Part shown: in pieces, positions 30,639 through 41,400 of the stretch | Numbering within the stretch: the stretch's first letter is position 1 | Layout: every line of letters starts with the position of its first letter | Origin: Vicia villosa | Lineage: Eukaryota; Streptophyta; Magnoliopsida; Fabales; Fabaceae | Direction: 5' to 3' | DNA length: 64,000 nucleotides | Assembly (NCBI RefSeq): GCF_029867415.1 | Contig: NW_026705324.1 | Span: 558,001 to 622,000 of the forward strand | Notes under the pieces: generated by a model | Seen by the model: the letters and a program-made list of their open reading frames with translations, nothing else | Database searches by the model: none | Told to the model about the DNA's origin: nothing | Position numbers and translations under genes: made by a program

Positions 30639-32010
30639 TCTTTTCTTGCGGCTTGAACGAGTGTTGTACGGATGAGACAGCTTGAAAGTCTTGGTTCACC
30701 TCCTTCTCCTCCTCTCTTTCTGGAGAAAGGAAAGTGACTATTAGATCCGCGACAATTCTCGTGTCAGTGCGTACGACTAAAGCGATTCGATACTTGTTCC
30801 TCCAAGCATTCCTTTCTAGGCATACCTTGTTTAATGCTGCTTGTAGTTTTTCAACATCGGTGGAGAAAAGGTAAATTGGTTCCCTTAGGGGAATAGGTTC
30901 TTGATGTTGATATGGCATCCTGAGCTTGAATGCTCTGACGCGTACCCATTGAAGGTAAGGATCCAGGGAGATGCAAAGATGTTTTCCTAACAATCTTCTC
31001 CCTTTGTTGTGAACAAGACGCCAGGCTTGGACAATTTCCTTCTTCGGCATGTTGCCATGATCGTCGATGTTCTTGAAGAACAAACCCTCCAATTGGATGT
31101 TACTTGGTATATTTTTCATGGGATAGCCGTATTGACGACGGGCTAAAGCTGGATTGTAACTGATTCCTCCCTTAGTTCCAATAAGGGGTATGTTGGGAAA
31201 ATTCCCGCAACTGAAGATGATCTTGGTTTCGTCGTTGTCAGGACTACACCAATCAATGTCCGTATGAGTGAGAGACATGATTTTCTGTGACCAGTAAAGG
31301 CCATCCCTCATATTCCAGAAAGTGCTAGACTTTGGTAGGTGTGAAACGAACCATTCGTATAACAACGGTACGCAGCATGTGATTAATCCTCCTCGCTGCA
31401 GGTTTCTTGAATGCACAGAGTGATAAGCATCCGCAAGCAAGGTTGGAACTGGATTTCCAATTAAGAAGATCTTAATTGCGTTGATGTCGACGAAATCGTT
31501 AATGTTAGGGAACAAAAACAATCCGTAGATAAGCAAAGCCAAGACTTCCTCAAAAGCGCTCGTATCTTGGATGCTGACGAAGTACCGAGCTTGATCAAAC
31601 AGGAATTTGGAGGGCAATCCTTGAATTCCTCCTCTACTCACCATATGAGTTCTGATGTCGACTACATTCAAAGGAGTAGTTGCAGCGATGATAATGTCGT
31701 CAGGATTCTTTTCCAAACCGGAGTACGGATCTTGCGCGTACACGAGTATTCCAATCAGACGAGAGTACTCCTCCAACGTAGGCATGAGCTGATAATCTGG
31801 AAAGGTGAAGCAGTGATACGTTGGATCGTAAAACTGTACCAAGGTGGGAAGGATCCCATCCACAATGTTGGTATTGAGCAAAGGCAGAAGTTTTCCATAC
31901 TTCTCCTTGAAAGCCTGGGGGTTGACCACCAGTTTTCCGAGCTTTCCCAGTTCCTCGACCTGGGGAATCTTGAAGGTGTATTTCCTAGCTCTCTTTCTCC
32001 CATAATCCAT
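30625..32010 (-). CDS. ORF1 protein of A (Ogre-specific)
   Basis: A 461-codon ORF between PBS and gag, the hallmark of Ogre elements. It matches ORF1 of B throughout: LPTLVQFYDPTYHCFTFPDY, LMPTLEEYSRLIG, DFVDINAIKIFLIGNPVPTL, GGISYNPALARRQYGY. The domain is, from memory, of the DUF7745 / plant-mobile-domain-like type; function unknown. I chose the ATG at 32010 (MDYGRKRARKY, basic start) rather than the upstream ATG at 32061. It is about 140 residues shorter than B ORF1 because the coiled-coil tail is missing. Confidence 0.82.
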   Translation of the reverse strand: MDYGRKRARKYTFKIPQVEELGKLGKLVVNPQAFKEKYGKLLPLLNTNIVDGILPTLVQFYDPTYHCFTFPDYQLMPTLEEYSRLIGILVYAQDPYSGLEKNPDDIIIAATTPLNVVDIRTHMVSRGGIQGLPSKFLFDQARYFVSIQDTSAFEEVLALLIYGLFLFPNINDFVDINAIKIFLIGNPVPTLLADAYHSVHSRNLQRGGLITCCVPLLYEWFVSHLPKSSTFWNMRDGLYWSQKIMSLTHTDIDWCSPDNDETKIIFSCGNFPNIPLIGTKGGISYNPALARRQYGYPMKNIPSNIQLEGLFFKNIDDHGNMPKKEIVQAWRLVHNKGRRLLGKHLCISLDPYLQWVRVRAFKLRMPYQHQEPIPLREPIYLFSTDVEKLQAALNKVCLERNAWRNKYRIALVVRTDTRIVADLIVTFLSPEREEEKEVNQDFQAVSSVQHSFKPQEKNGRL

Positions 32011-32808
32011 GGTATAGATCCTTAAGTCCTTTCTCCGTTTCTCTCTTTCTATGAAGTTCAAAACGTTCGTTATTTAGTTTCCTTGAAAAACGACTCGAAA
32101 AAGACTCTTTTTTTTTGCTTTTAGTTGTTTATTAATGAATGATGCATGAATGCATGAATGCACACACAAGAGTTTTAAACAAACATGGCGTTGAAGGGTA
32201 TAGTGGTCATGAAGTCCAAACGCAATCCCCGCCCCAATGGTAAACTAAGGTTAAGGATTTTTGTACCTGTAGAACGGGTTCTAGGGGTCTCAGAGTTTTT
32301 GCTCAACCTTAAAGATACGTTGATTGGTATCTATAAGAGAGTTTTCTCTGAGTGTAGTATCTGCGTGACAATTACTTCCGTAATCACCGCTCTACGTCCT
32401 AAAAAAGGCTTTAAGTGGGGTTAATGTGTTTTTAGGTCCTCCTGGTACAAATCAGTCTCGGAATGCAGTGGCGCAGTTAATCACAACCAGCCAGGAAAAT
32501 CCCAAGAGTAGACTTGGAAACCAAGATTAGAGGGTCTTCACCGGGAAGACATCCTCCATCCTATCTTATGTTGCACTCAAATCCGGGTATAGGATTTCTC
32601 ACCACAAGGGGGAATCAAGCCCTTTCCCGATACAGAATAAACAAGATAAACAAATATAAATGCAGCAAACACATGAAATGACACAGAGGTTAGGCAGGAC
32701 CTCTCTTGTTTGAGGGGGAATTTGGCATCCCTAATTCCTCATTGGGGCTGGACCAGCAACAGGTCAACCATTGGTTTGGATGAAAAACCAAGGTTTTTAA
32801 CACTTATA
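32011..32808 (-). other. 5' UTR of A
   Basis: Leader between PBS and ORF1. There is a run of T and an ATGAATGCATGAATG stretch near 32140, and a TTCACCGGGAAGACAT motif near 32538 that also occurs in the LTR of A. No gene recognised. Confidence 0.65.
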
Positions 32809-32826
32809 TCCCCAGCAGAGTCGCCA
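32809..32826 (-). other. primer binding site of A
   Basis: On the - strand TGGCGACTCTGCTGGGGA, identical to the sites of B and D, six bases after the LTR end at 32833. Confidence 0.9.
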
Positions 32827-32832
32827 TTTTTC

Positions 32833-35800
32833 TGTGGATGTCGTTTTCTTTACCTCCCCGTTTCACTTGGGAGGACGGCACGCTAAACCCTTCACGCGAA
32901 ATTTGGAAGGAGAATGCGCCCGTGGTGGGATGAATTTTATTTCAGTTCTTCCTACGATAACACACGAACTTTCTTATTGGTCCTACGAGTAGGAAAGGGA
33001 AAAAAGATCTCAACTAAACCCTAGGAGTTTGCTAAGTGTGGGGATTTCACCTAGACTAGAAATTCTGGAGTCCGGGAGGTCGGTTATACATAGGGAAGTG
33101 TTTAAACACCCTACATATCTGTAGTACTCTACAGGAACCTTCTCTGTGTCATTGTGATTGTGTTTGCTGCTAATGATTGGGAAAGTTTCTCCTTTGTGTT
33201 AGGAGAGAGAATTGAATTGATTAAAGAAAGACAGACAGATAGACAGACTGACTATTTTTGGTACTTTATTAGCTCGCTGAGATTCCTTGTGAACCTCATG
33301 CCTACATATCCCTAGTGGAAGTCAAAGCTTAATGTAGTTCGGGGAACTAACTAGGGAAATTACTTGTTTTTGGTGCCTTGCTTGAAGCTCAAGGTTGAAG
33401 CTTGGAATTAAATATCTGTTTACAGTAAAGAGACATGAAATCATCTTTACAGAGAGGTATTTGTACTATTCTACCACAAACATTTAAAAGTGACAGAAAA
33501 GCTAAAAAAAATGATGTTTCATTAAGAGGGGAGTCTACTTGGTTGATCAAGTATGACAGCCATCGTGCCTCTAAAATGAAAGAAAGATGCTCATCCAAAT
33601 TAGGGAAAGTGTACAAGTCTGGGGATGTGCCAGAGCATGTCTTTCAGAGTCCTAAATGGGAGACTTTGAATGAAATTGAAAGTTGAAATGTTTGTTTGTT
33701 TGAATGTGGTAGAGTAGTAAAAATATCTCTCTATAGAGATAAGCTATGTCTATCTACTGTATAAAAGATTTGACTTTAGCTGGCTTGAATGAGGCCCAAG
33801 CTTGAGGCTTTTTGATTGATTTTATGATTTATTGAAATGATAACTCTACTGGGGAGTATTTAAACTAAGGAGTTTTTGGTGTTCTGTACGAAGCCCAGAA
33901 TTGAGGCTGACTCTACTTAGGGAGACTCTATTTGGGGAAATTATCTCCTAAGAGAATGAATCTTTGATTTTTTGAAAGACTGATTTTGGAGGCTAACCCT
34001 TTCCAGGGGTTTTGACTCAGCTGGAGAAATTGTCTGTTAAAAGACTGACTTTATCATGTTTTTTGGAGGCTGACCCTTTCCATGGGTTGTGACTCTTTTT
34101 GATTAATTGACTTTGGAGGCTAACCCTTTCCAGGGGTTTTTATTGAAATGATGGAATGTGTGGAGGCTAACCCTTTCCAGGGGTTGTTGTTAAAATGAAA
34201 GAATGTGTGGAGGCTAACCCTTTCCAGGGGTTTTTGTTAAAATGAAAGAATGTGTGGAGGCTAACCCTTTCCAGGGGTTTTGACTCTTTTGGTGAATGGC
34301 AGAAAGATTATCTAGTGGAGACTTCTTGTTTAAAGCCCAAGATGAAGGCTGACTCATGCTGAGGATAAGCAAATATGGATCCTAGACTCTGCTAAGGAAA
34401 ATTGATGAAGATAAGGGTGACAGAGACTGTCCATGTCTCTCATTCCAAAAGGTGTACTCAATGTAAAATTGAGACAAACTTAGCTTGTTTAAAGTCTGGT
34501 TTAAATTGGAAGAAAACTCACCAGGGTAGGCTAAAAGGTGACTAAAGACCTGTTCCTATGTTTATAAGAAACCTGATGGGTCCTTGTATACAAGCTCAAG
34601 AGGAAGCTGGAAATGCTTTTAAGAAGCCTGTGGGTCCTTGTACAAAGCCCAAGAGGAGGCTAATCGAGGGTCCTTGTTATAGCACAAGAGAAAGCTATGT
34701 AGTTTTGAACTTATTTTGGCTCTAAGCAAATGGGTAAGAGGTTTCACCGGGAATAATTCCTCTTTGGGTGGATGTGTCCTATATTTTTGGATTCTAAGGT
34801 TTTTGCCAAGACGTTTCACCGGGAATAATTCATCTTGGGGGTTTGAACTACAGATCTCTAATTAGGAAAGAGCCTTCACCGGGAAGACATTCTCAATCCT
34901 AGGTCATATTCCTATAATATATATATAGTTTAACTGTCCTAAGGTTTATACTCAAACGTAGTTCTAAACTAATATATATGCACAATTTATATTTGACAGT
35001 AATTTAAATAAAGACTGTAAATTGAAAGCTTGTAAAGCCTAACCTGGATGGAGTGGAGGCCTTTGAAGAAGTATGTACAGAGCCTCAACAGTAATTGGTG
35101 GATAACAGTTGAATATATATATGATAAACAGTTAATGTTTTTTGAAAACAGAAGAATTGAAGATGGACAAAGGTCACATAGGTATCTGAAGAGTTTCACC
35201 GGGAATAATGCCCTTCAAATACCAGAAGAATGTTTTGAAAACAGAAAGAAGATTTTGAAAATACAGTTTTGAAAACAAGCTAAGAAGAGAAGGTGTTTGG
35301 GACTTACACTCTATTAGAGGCCCAGTACTTTATAGTACTGGTGTAAAATTAGTTTTGAAAATGATTTGAAATAATATAAGGTTTTGTTGTTTGAAAACCT
35401 TAATTATTCGATTTATCCGGAGATTGAAGACAGTTTTGAAAATTGACAGAAAGTCAACTTAATTGAGGTAAAGAAAAAAAAATCTATGCCTAATTAAGAC
35501 CTAAATAATTAGGGTTTTATCATAAACTTTATTCACAAAAATAATTAGGTTAAAACAAAATGAATATATGCATTTAAAGTATTTAAGAAAACACTTAAAA
35601 CATACTATTTTAAACCTAATAAAAATATATGAAATAAATAATATTTTTATGATTTTTTTGATTATTCACAAAATAGATATATTAAATAATAAGTGTGTGA
35701 AAAATGAAGTGAAAATAAATTAATTTGATAGGTTAAATAATTAGTTGAAGTTGTGAAGAAATCAAATGGGAAAAAGTGGTAAAAAATAGGGTTTTGTCAC

Positions 35801-36278
35801 CAACCAGGTTTGAACCCACGCCCTTTATGTTACCAGCCCAAAACAACACCACTGAGCCAACGCGCGCTTAGTGATAATGACACACACCCATTTGGTTATG
35901 TTTTAAAACAAGTGGTAAATCATTGAAAAATAAAAGAATCAAAAAGTCTGGGGCGAGGGGGATTCGAACCCCAGACTTGAGGCATGAGGAGACTAAGGGC
36001 GCGCGCTGTAACCATTGAGCCATTACGATGAATTTGTAAATAACACAACTACCACTAAATTTATTTTAAACTTAAACCTAAGAATTCAAAAAAATGGCGC
36101 CACCACCATTGTCATCTTCAACCTCTAACTCCTCCATCTTGGATTTCTGAACTCTCTTATCTCTCAACCATTTTAAATGATTCAAACATCAAACTTGCTC
36201 GTTTTCAAACGAGGAACATGATCATGATCTCAGAATTTATTTATTCTAAGTGTACTTAAAGAATTTCAGTATGAACAC
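32833..36278 (-). repeat. 5' LTR of A, part next to PBS
   Basis: Nearly identical to 14459-17908 (about 18 substitutions and a few single-base length changes counted by eye). It is interrupted after 36278 by element B, and the rest should follow the 3' LTR of B, beyond the window. It carries the second copies of the tRNA-like units at 35781-35859 and 35941-36022. AACAC (36274-36278) would be the target duplication of B. Confidence 0.93.
35781..36022 (-). promoter_or_regulatory. second copies of the two tRNA-like units
   Basis: A boxes at 35849-35859 and 36012-36022, B boxes at 35806-35816 and 35960-35970, T runs at 35781-35786 and 35941-35945. All boxes are identical to those of the left LTR. 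Confidence 0.68.
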
Positions 36279-38114
36279 TGTCATACCCCAAATTTGTCCT
36301 ACCCTTTAACTCCTAGCTAGCTTAGGCTTTGCATTCATGTACATACATCACTTAGGTCATAATCCACATTCATGCATCCATATCATGGGTACTATTCAAA
36401 AGGCTAGCAAAGAAAGAGCTCTATTGCAAAGAAGTTTGATCAGAGAACAAGGAAGACTGAGGTATAATCATGTGGTTCTATGTTCAAGAAAGTCCTCCTG
36501 GATTGGGGTTTCTCTCTACTTCAAATCAGGGCATTGAGTGAAGAGTGCAAGCTTGCAAATTGTCTGGTCCTTTAAATAGGGGTTTCTTTGACCAAAGTCA
36601 ACCAGTTGACTTTCTGGTCAACATTTAATCAGAAGAGGCTTCTATGTGTGGAAAATTTCTCATACTGACTGGGTGGAGGTGTTTGTTTGACTGGAATTGA
36701 TTGGAGGAGATTTAATCGGGAATTTCATCAATAGTCGGAAGAATCAGAACAGTTGACTTTTGGGGTCAAAGTCAGAAGAATTATTCAAATATTGACTTTT
36801 GGTGGAAAATCGGTCAAGAAAAGTTAAAGAATGGATAAAATCGGGAGTTTGGCAAAAAGTTGCAAAAAATAGAAAAATGACAAAAATAGAAAGTTTCAAC
36901 ACTTAGAAAATATTTTGGCGTTTTAAATCTTGATGAGCAGTCCACTTCAGCACCAGATTACACGTGGCAAATGGCTTTTTTTGGAGAAAGTTCCAACATC
37001 AAAGTTGTTCCTCTCATGGTGGAGAACAACTTTGTAGTTGGACACTTTTTCATTTGAAGCTTGTATGAAGAGTTAAAGTGTTGAGAAGTTTCTAAAAACT
37101 CATCCAAACCAAGTCATAATCCAAGTCACAAGTCAGGTCACGACCTGGCATTTTAACAAACACATGACATGCCAAATCCCCAGCCATTTCTTGAGCTCTA
37201 CAGAAGTGCCATGAATGAAAACTTGGTATCATCCTCTTCTTTGCCATCTCCTCTATCCATTAAGACAAAGAGTGGTATAATTGAACAAATATTGAGTGAG
37301 ATACAAGCTTTCAAAGTTGTGTCCCAACACTGGTCAAACACTGCATGCAGCCAAGGCAGATTCTTAAGGCACACGCATGCATTTCAGCAAACACATGGTG
37401 TGCCAAATGTCAATGCCTTTTTCTCCTTCCACAAGTCCCCATTTTGAGCAAGTTTGATCTTTAAATGTTCCATGCCATGTCCTCTATCAATTAAGCTAGG
37501 GATATCCAACTTTGGCCACTTACTCATTGAGATATGGAATCTCAAACTCATGCCCTGACAATAGTATTTCTGGCCAGAAGATAAGCAAGGCAAGTCCAGG
37601 CCACGCGTGAGTCTTATGCCACAAGGAGGTCATCCGTTTACTATGGGATTTTAAACATACTACAAGCCCTATCTCATGGAGTGTTCAACACCAATGTTGT
37701 AGAGCTCCATGCATACTTCAACTTTGGTGAAGGAACCTCCCCTCGATCATGCTTATTGATTGAGATAAAGAAACGTGAAGATGGTATCATGGAAGAGTTG
37801 GCATCTAAGGTGACTAAGTATGAGCTAAAGGCAGCAATGCATTCCCAAGAAGAAACTCATCTTGCTGCTATATGGAAAGTGTTGCTTGAACTATGCCATA
37901 ATTGCCTACAAGCTTGTGCACTAAACATTACCCCAAGTAACCATGCAACTACTGCAGCAGGAAAGGAGAAAAGAACCACACTATAATTGCCCAAACTTGT
38001 GCATTAAGCATTGCACAACAAAGCCCCACACTAAGGAAATGAGAAACTTGCTGCAAGCTACATATCCTCTAAGTCCCATATTCAAGGAATGATCACCACT
38101 CACTAATCACTTGC

Positions 38115-38127
38115 CATATAAAAATAG
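38115..38127 (+). promoter_or_regulatory. TATA box of B LTR
   Basis: CATATAAAAATAG lies 1.8 kb into the LTR. About 30 bases on begins a long CT-rich leader (CTCTCTC runs), as is usual at the RNA start of Ogre and plant genes. Confidence 0.7.
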
Positions 38128-38499
38128 CCATAGCCTTCACTCTACACTCTCTCACGATTCATTCTCTCCACACCCTCTTCTCTCTTCCTTTCAGTCTCAC
38201 TCGTTTCCCTCCATATTTTCCCTTTCCCTCATTCTCTCTCTCTTCACTCCGGCCACCCCAACTGCCACCATAACCAACTCCGGCCACCGTAACTGATCGC
38301 ATCAACCAACTCCGACCACTTCAACAAACTCCACCATCACCACGAACCTCTACTGATCCAGTTCTGAGTCACGGCAACCATCTCCATTGATCATCATCAT
38401 CATCTTTCACTGGCGCTTGGGAGGAACGTGGCGCCAACCTCAAGAAGTGGAGATCGCTGCAACTTGTAGATCGGTTCTCTCCCTTCATTCACAGTTCAT

Positions 38500-38515
38500 C
38501 AACTCAGGTATGCAT
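38500..38515 (+). promoter_or_regulatory. splice donor candidate in B leader
   Basis: CAACTCAG|GTATGC with GT at 38508. Comparable donors follow the TATA box in A (GAG|GTAAGT near 18068, reversed) and D (AAG|GTATGT at 10663). Possible acceptors are TTTTGCAG at 40746-40753, TTTTCAG near 41371, just before ORF1, and TTACAG near 43511, before gag. Confidence 0.45.
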
Positions 38516-39882
38516 TCTGATCCTCCTCTGCATGATAAATCATATAGCGAATACCGGTTGTGGATGTGTATATGCTTGTGTTTGTGTGTGCACAGTCTTG
38601 AAGTTGTTTGCGTTTCTTGATTTTGATTTCGCTTTAGATGAAATATATATGTTGCCTGGACGTTATTTTCACATATTCAAATTGGAGGCGTGATTATGAG
38701 TAGTTTGAGATGCTTAGGTTTGGTTTTGGCAAAGTTGATGTTAGTTAGGGTTTCGTATGTTGCTTCGGTTCGGTTGATAGAGCAGGTTTTAGGAAAATCC
38801 GAGGCCGGATCTGTGATCAGCGGCAAAAACCGAGTGGAATAGTGGCGTTTCCTGGAATTTCTGGAAAATTTCACGCTAGCTCCGGTGGACCTCCAACCGG
38901 AGAGGATGATCGGAAGTTCGTACCGATGCCTGAGTTTGTTCATGCTGATTCATACGTGGCAGTCTGGCAGTGGCCTATGTGTTCCTCACGTTTTCTTTTG
39001 TTAATTGGATTCAATGATTGAGAGATGACTTGGCGTGTAATGATTGGATGAGTCAGCCTTTTGTCATTTAGTCACTTAAGATGTGGGTGACCAATTGATA
39101 CTATGTTCATTATATTTTTTGTCACGTTTCAATAATAATGGTGCATGCTGTATAAAAAATGAGTAATGAAACAATTAATGTGATGGATCTGGGCCTTAAT
39201 TGCTTTCTGAACACACCCTTGCTTTGACTGAGCACCATGCGCCCTATTGGACTGGGCCTGTACGCAGATTGCTATTCCCACACCCCTATTTTTCTAGCCC
39301 AATCTGCCTTAATTGATCTTTAGTGCATTGTTAAATCACTGCTGCACCCCCTTGCTTGTTTAATAAAAAAAACAAATTAAAAAATTGATTTTCTTGTATT
39401 CTTTCTAAATTTTTCTTAAATAAAAATAACAAAAACATTTTTCTAACCAATTAGATTTTTAGAATATTATTCTCTTTTAATTGAAATTTTAATTGTGTGA
39501 TTCCCATGAATTTTAATTGATTAATAAACCATAAACAAATAATTGCTTTCTTTGTTAAATTCAAAATTAGTTTCTCATATGAGTAAAAAATGCAGTGGCT
39601 TGTGAATATATTTTCATAAATAGTTTAGATTTAATTCTTTTATTTTGTGAATATTTTCCATATATTGTGAAATGCTTAAGCAACTTTTCCCCCATTCTAT
39701 TAAGAATTAGAATTAGACAATAACATAGACGTAGAAATTAGGACTAGTTCCCTTTTTGCATCCTTTTTCTTTACAACCATAAAACATTAATAAATACTTG
39801 AATAAATTCCCCATAAAAAATACAAAGAAAACACTTAAAACATTAATAAAAAGTGAAAATCTTAAAAAGGGAATGGAAGCTT

Positions 39883-40025
39883 GAACGTCCCTTGCTTTAG
39901 GGAACGTTCGAGTGATTGGATCTCCCTTGCTTTAGGGAACCATTCGGGCGTAAGTTCCCACTTCTAAAAAACACAAACCATAGAGTAACTCGAGTTTCCC
40001 TTGCTTTAGGGATTTCCTCGAAACA
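39883..40025 (+). other. three hairpins with shared core in B LTR
   Basis: The core TCCCTTGCTTTAGGGA occurs at 39888, 39923 and 39997. Flanking arms differ but are complementary: GAACGT/ACGTTC in the first, ATTGG/CCA in the second, CTCGA/TCGA-type in the third. Confidence 0.65.
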
Positions 40026-40520
40026 CTCAAACTCTCTCTCTTTCTCTCTTTTCTTAAGGGCATTGTTATCTCCGCTCTATTGCATCCTAGGTCGATCCCT
40101 TATGCAAGAGCGCGAGCGTTAACTCCGCCCAACTAAAAAACACAAAACAAACAGAAAATCTTTAGCCGAACTACGGCGCTCTGATTCCTGAAAGGGATAC
40201 GTAGGCATCAAGTCGCGGGGCTTGAACGAGCACATTTGTAAATATTCCTTCTTTTCCCCGTATTTCTTTTGCATTCATTCGCATTTAGACATAGACATAG
40301 TACACACCCTTTAGATAGAAACGAACATAGGTGGATACCATCGAGTACGATGGGCGTGAGGGGTGCTAGCACCTTCCCCTCGCGTAACCGACTCCCGTAC
40401 CTTGATTCTCTGGTCGCAAGACCCTGTTCCTTCCTTTGTTAGGTTTTCTGATATTCCTTTCCCTTATGGGATAAATATATTGGTGGCGACTCTGTTCCTT
40501 TTTCGCGAGCGTGCGACAGC

Positions 40521-40538
40521 TGGCGACTCTGCTGGGGA
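40521..40538 (+). other. primer binding site of B
   Basis: TGGCGACTCTGCTGGGGA two bases after the LTR end; same as in A and D. Confidence 0.92.
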
Positions 40539-41400
40539 AGTTGCTAGACCTGTTGCTGGTCCATCCTTAGTGAGTCGATCCTAGCCTGCATTTATTTGTT
40601 TATTTACTGGGTGTTTACTTGTTTTTATGTCTATATCTTGTATATGTGTTTTCATGTTTATTTTCTGCTTGCATATCATGTTTATTTCTGCTTGCACATC
40701 ATGCATATGGATTATATTCTGTGTTCCTTGGGGTCTTCTGTTCTGTTTTGCAGGTGGGAGGTTTTGTGAGGTAAAAGGCCCACTACCCAGGCCAAGTGAC
40801 ACATAGGATTAGCGTGGATGCTCATGTTGACTCCCGTGGCCCTTGCTACGATCGAGTTCAACATGGGGTACCACAACTGGGCGAGGTTCTTTCATGGAAC
40901 ACTGTGTCTGGCACCCTTGCTGCCACAAACACTTTGTACCCCATGGGAACTGTAGACCCTAGTGACCATTAGGGACCATCTGTCCGTGTCTAGAATTCAT
41001 ACCCGTGAGTTTGGGGTGGGACAGGATACTAGCCTTCATCATACCCGGATTTCCGTTTTGCAATCTGAAGCCGGAATTTTGAACCTGCCACATTCAGTAT
41101 TACCCAGTCATTCAGAGTTGCGAGGGACATTCAGTCTCACTATATCACACACATGACACATGACACATCATGCTATTGCATCCACCTCACTTCATTCGTG
41201 GAGAATCCTAAAGTCTATTTCCAAAATAAAAAAAAGGATGTGTATACTCTTTTGGCAAAAAAAAAAAGAAAGAGAAAAGAAAAGAAAAGAAATAGTGAAA
41301 AGACTTTTAGGATTCTCCCAATGAAATGCATTCCGCCATATCATTTAACATGCATGTTCATTTATTTTCAGGAACTTTTGGCTTTGTCTCCGACCAACAC
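40539..41400 (+). other. 5' UTR of B
   Basis: Leader between PBS and ORF1, with an A/G-rich run near 41226-41300 and two possible splice acceptors (40753, 41371). No gene recognised. Confidence 0.65.

Larger units (their letters stand above)
14459..36278 (-). mobile_element. element A: Ogre/Tat Ty3/gypsy retrotransposon
   Basis: On the - strand the order is 5' LTR, PBS, ORF1, gag-pro, RT-RH-aRH-INT, 3' UTR, polypurine tract, 3' LTR. The internal part is 12.7 kb and the complete LTR 5.7 kb, so the full element is about 24 kb, the usual Ogre size. The 5' LTR is split at 36278 by element B. The two LTR copies differ by about 18 substitutions in 3.45 kb by eye, indicating a recent insertion. Only one clear lesion is seen, an in-frame TAG in pol at 24944-24946. 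Confidence 0.93.
36279..40518 (+). repeat. 5' LTR of B
   Basis: Starts TGTCATACCCC and ends GTGCGACA two bases before the PBS; 4240 bases. A TATA box (38115-38127) is followed by a CT-rich leader and a splice donor CAG|GTATGC at 38508. Three copies of a TCCCTTGCTTTAGGGA hairpin core lie at 39888-40012 and the shared LTR box at 40166-40207. The ORFs within it are short and without homology. Confidence 0.94.

Noticed and set aside
30102..30656. 184-codon + strand ORF
   Set aside because: Shadow of the gag-pro ORF of A on the opposite strand; the same holds for 31567-32025 and most other long antisense ORFs.
38111..38296. 61-codon ORF after the TATA box of B
   Set aside because: It reads the CT-rich leader; the Ser/His/Leu bias follows from composition.
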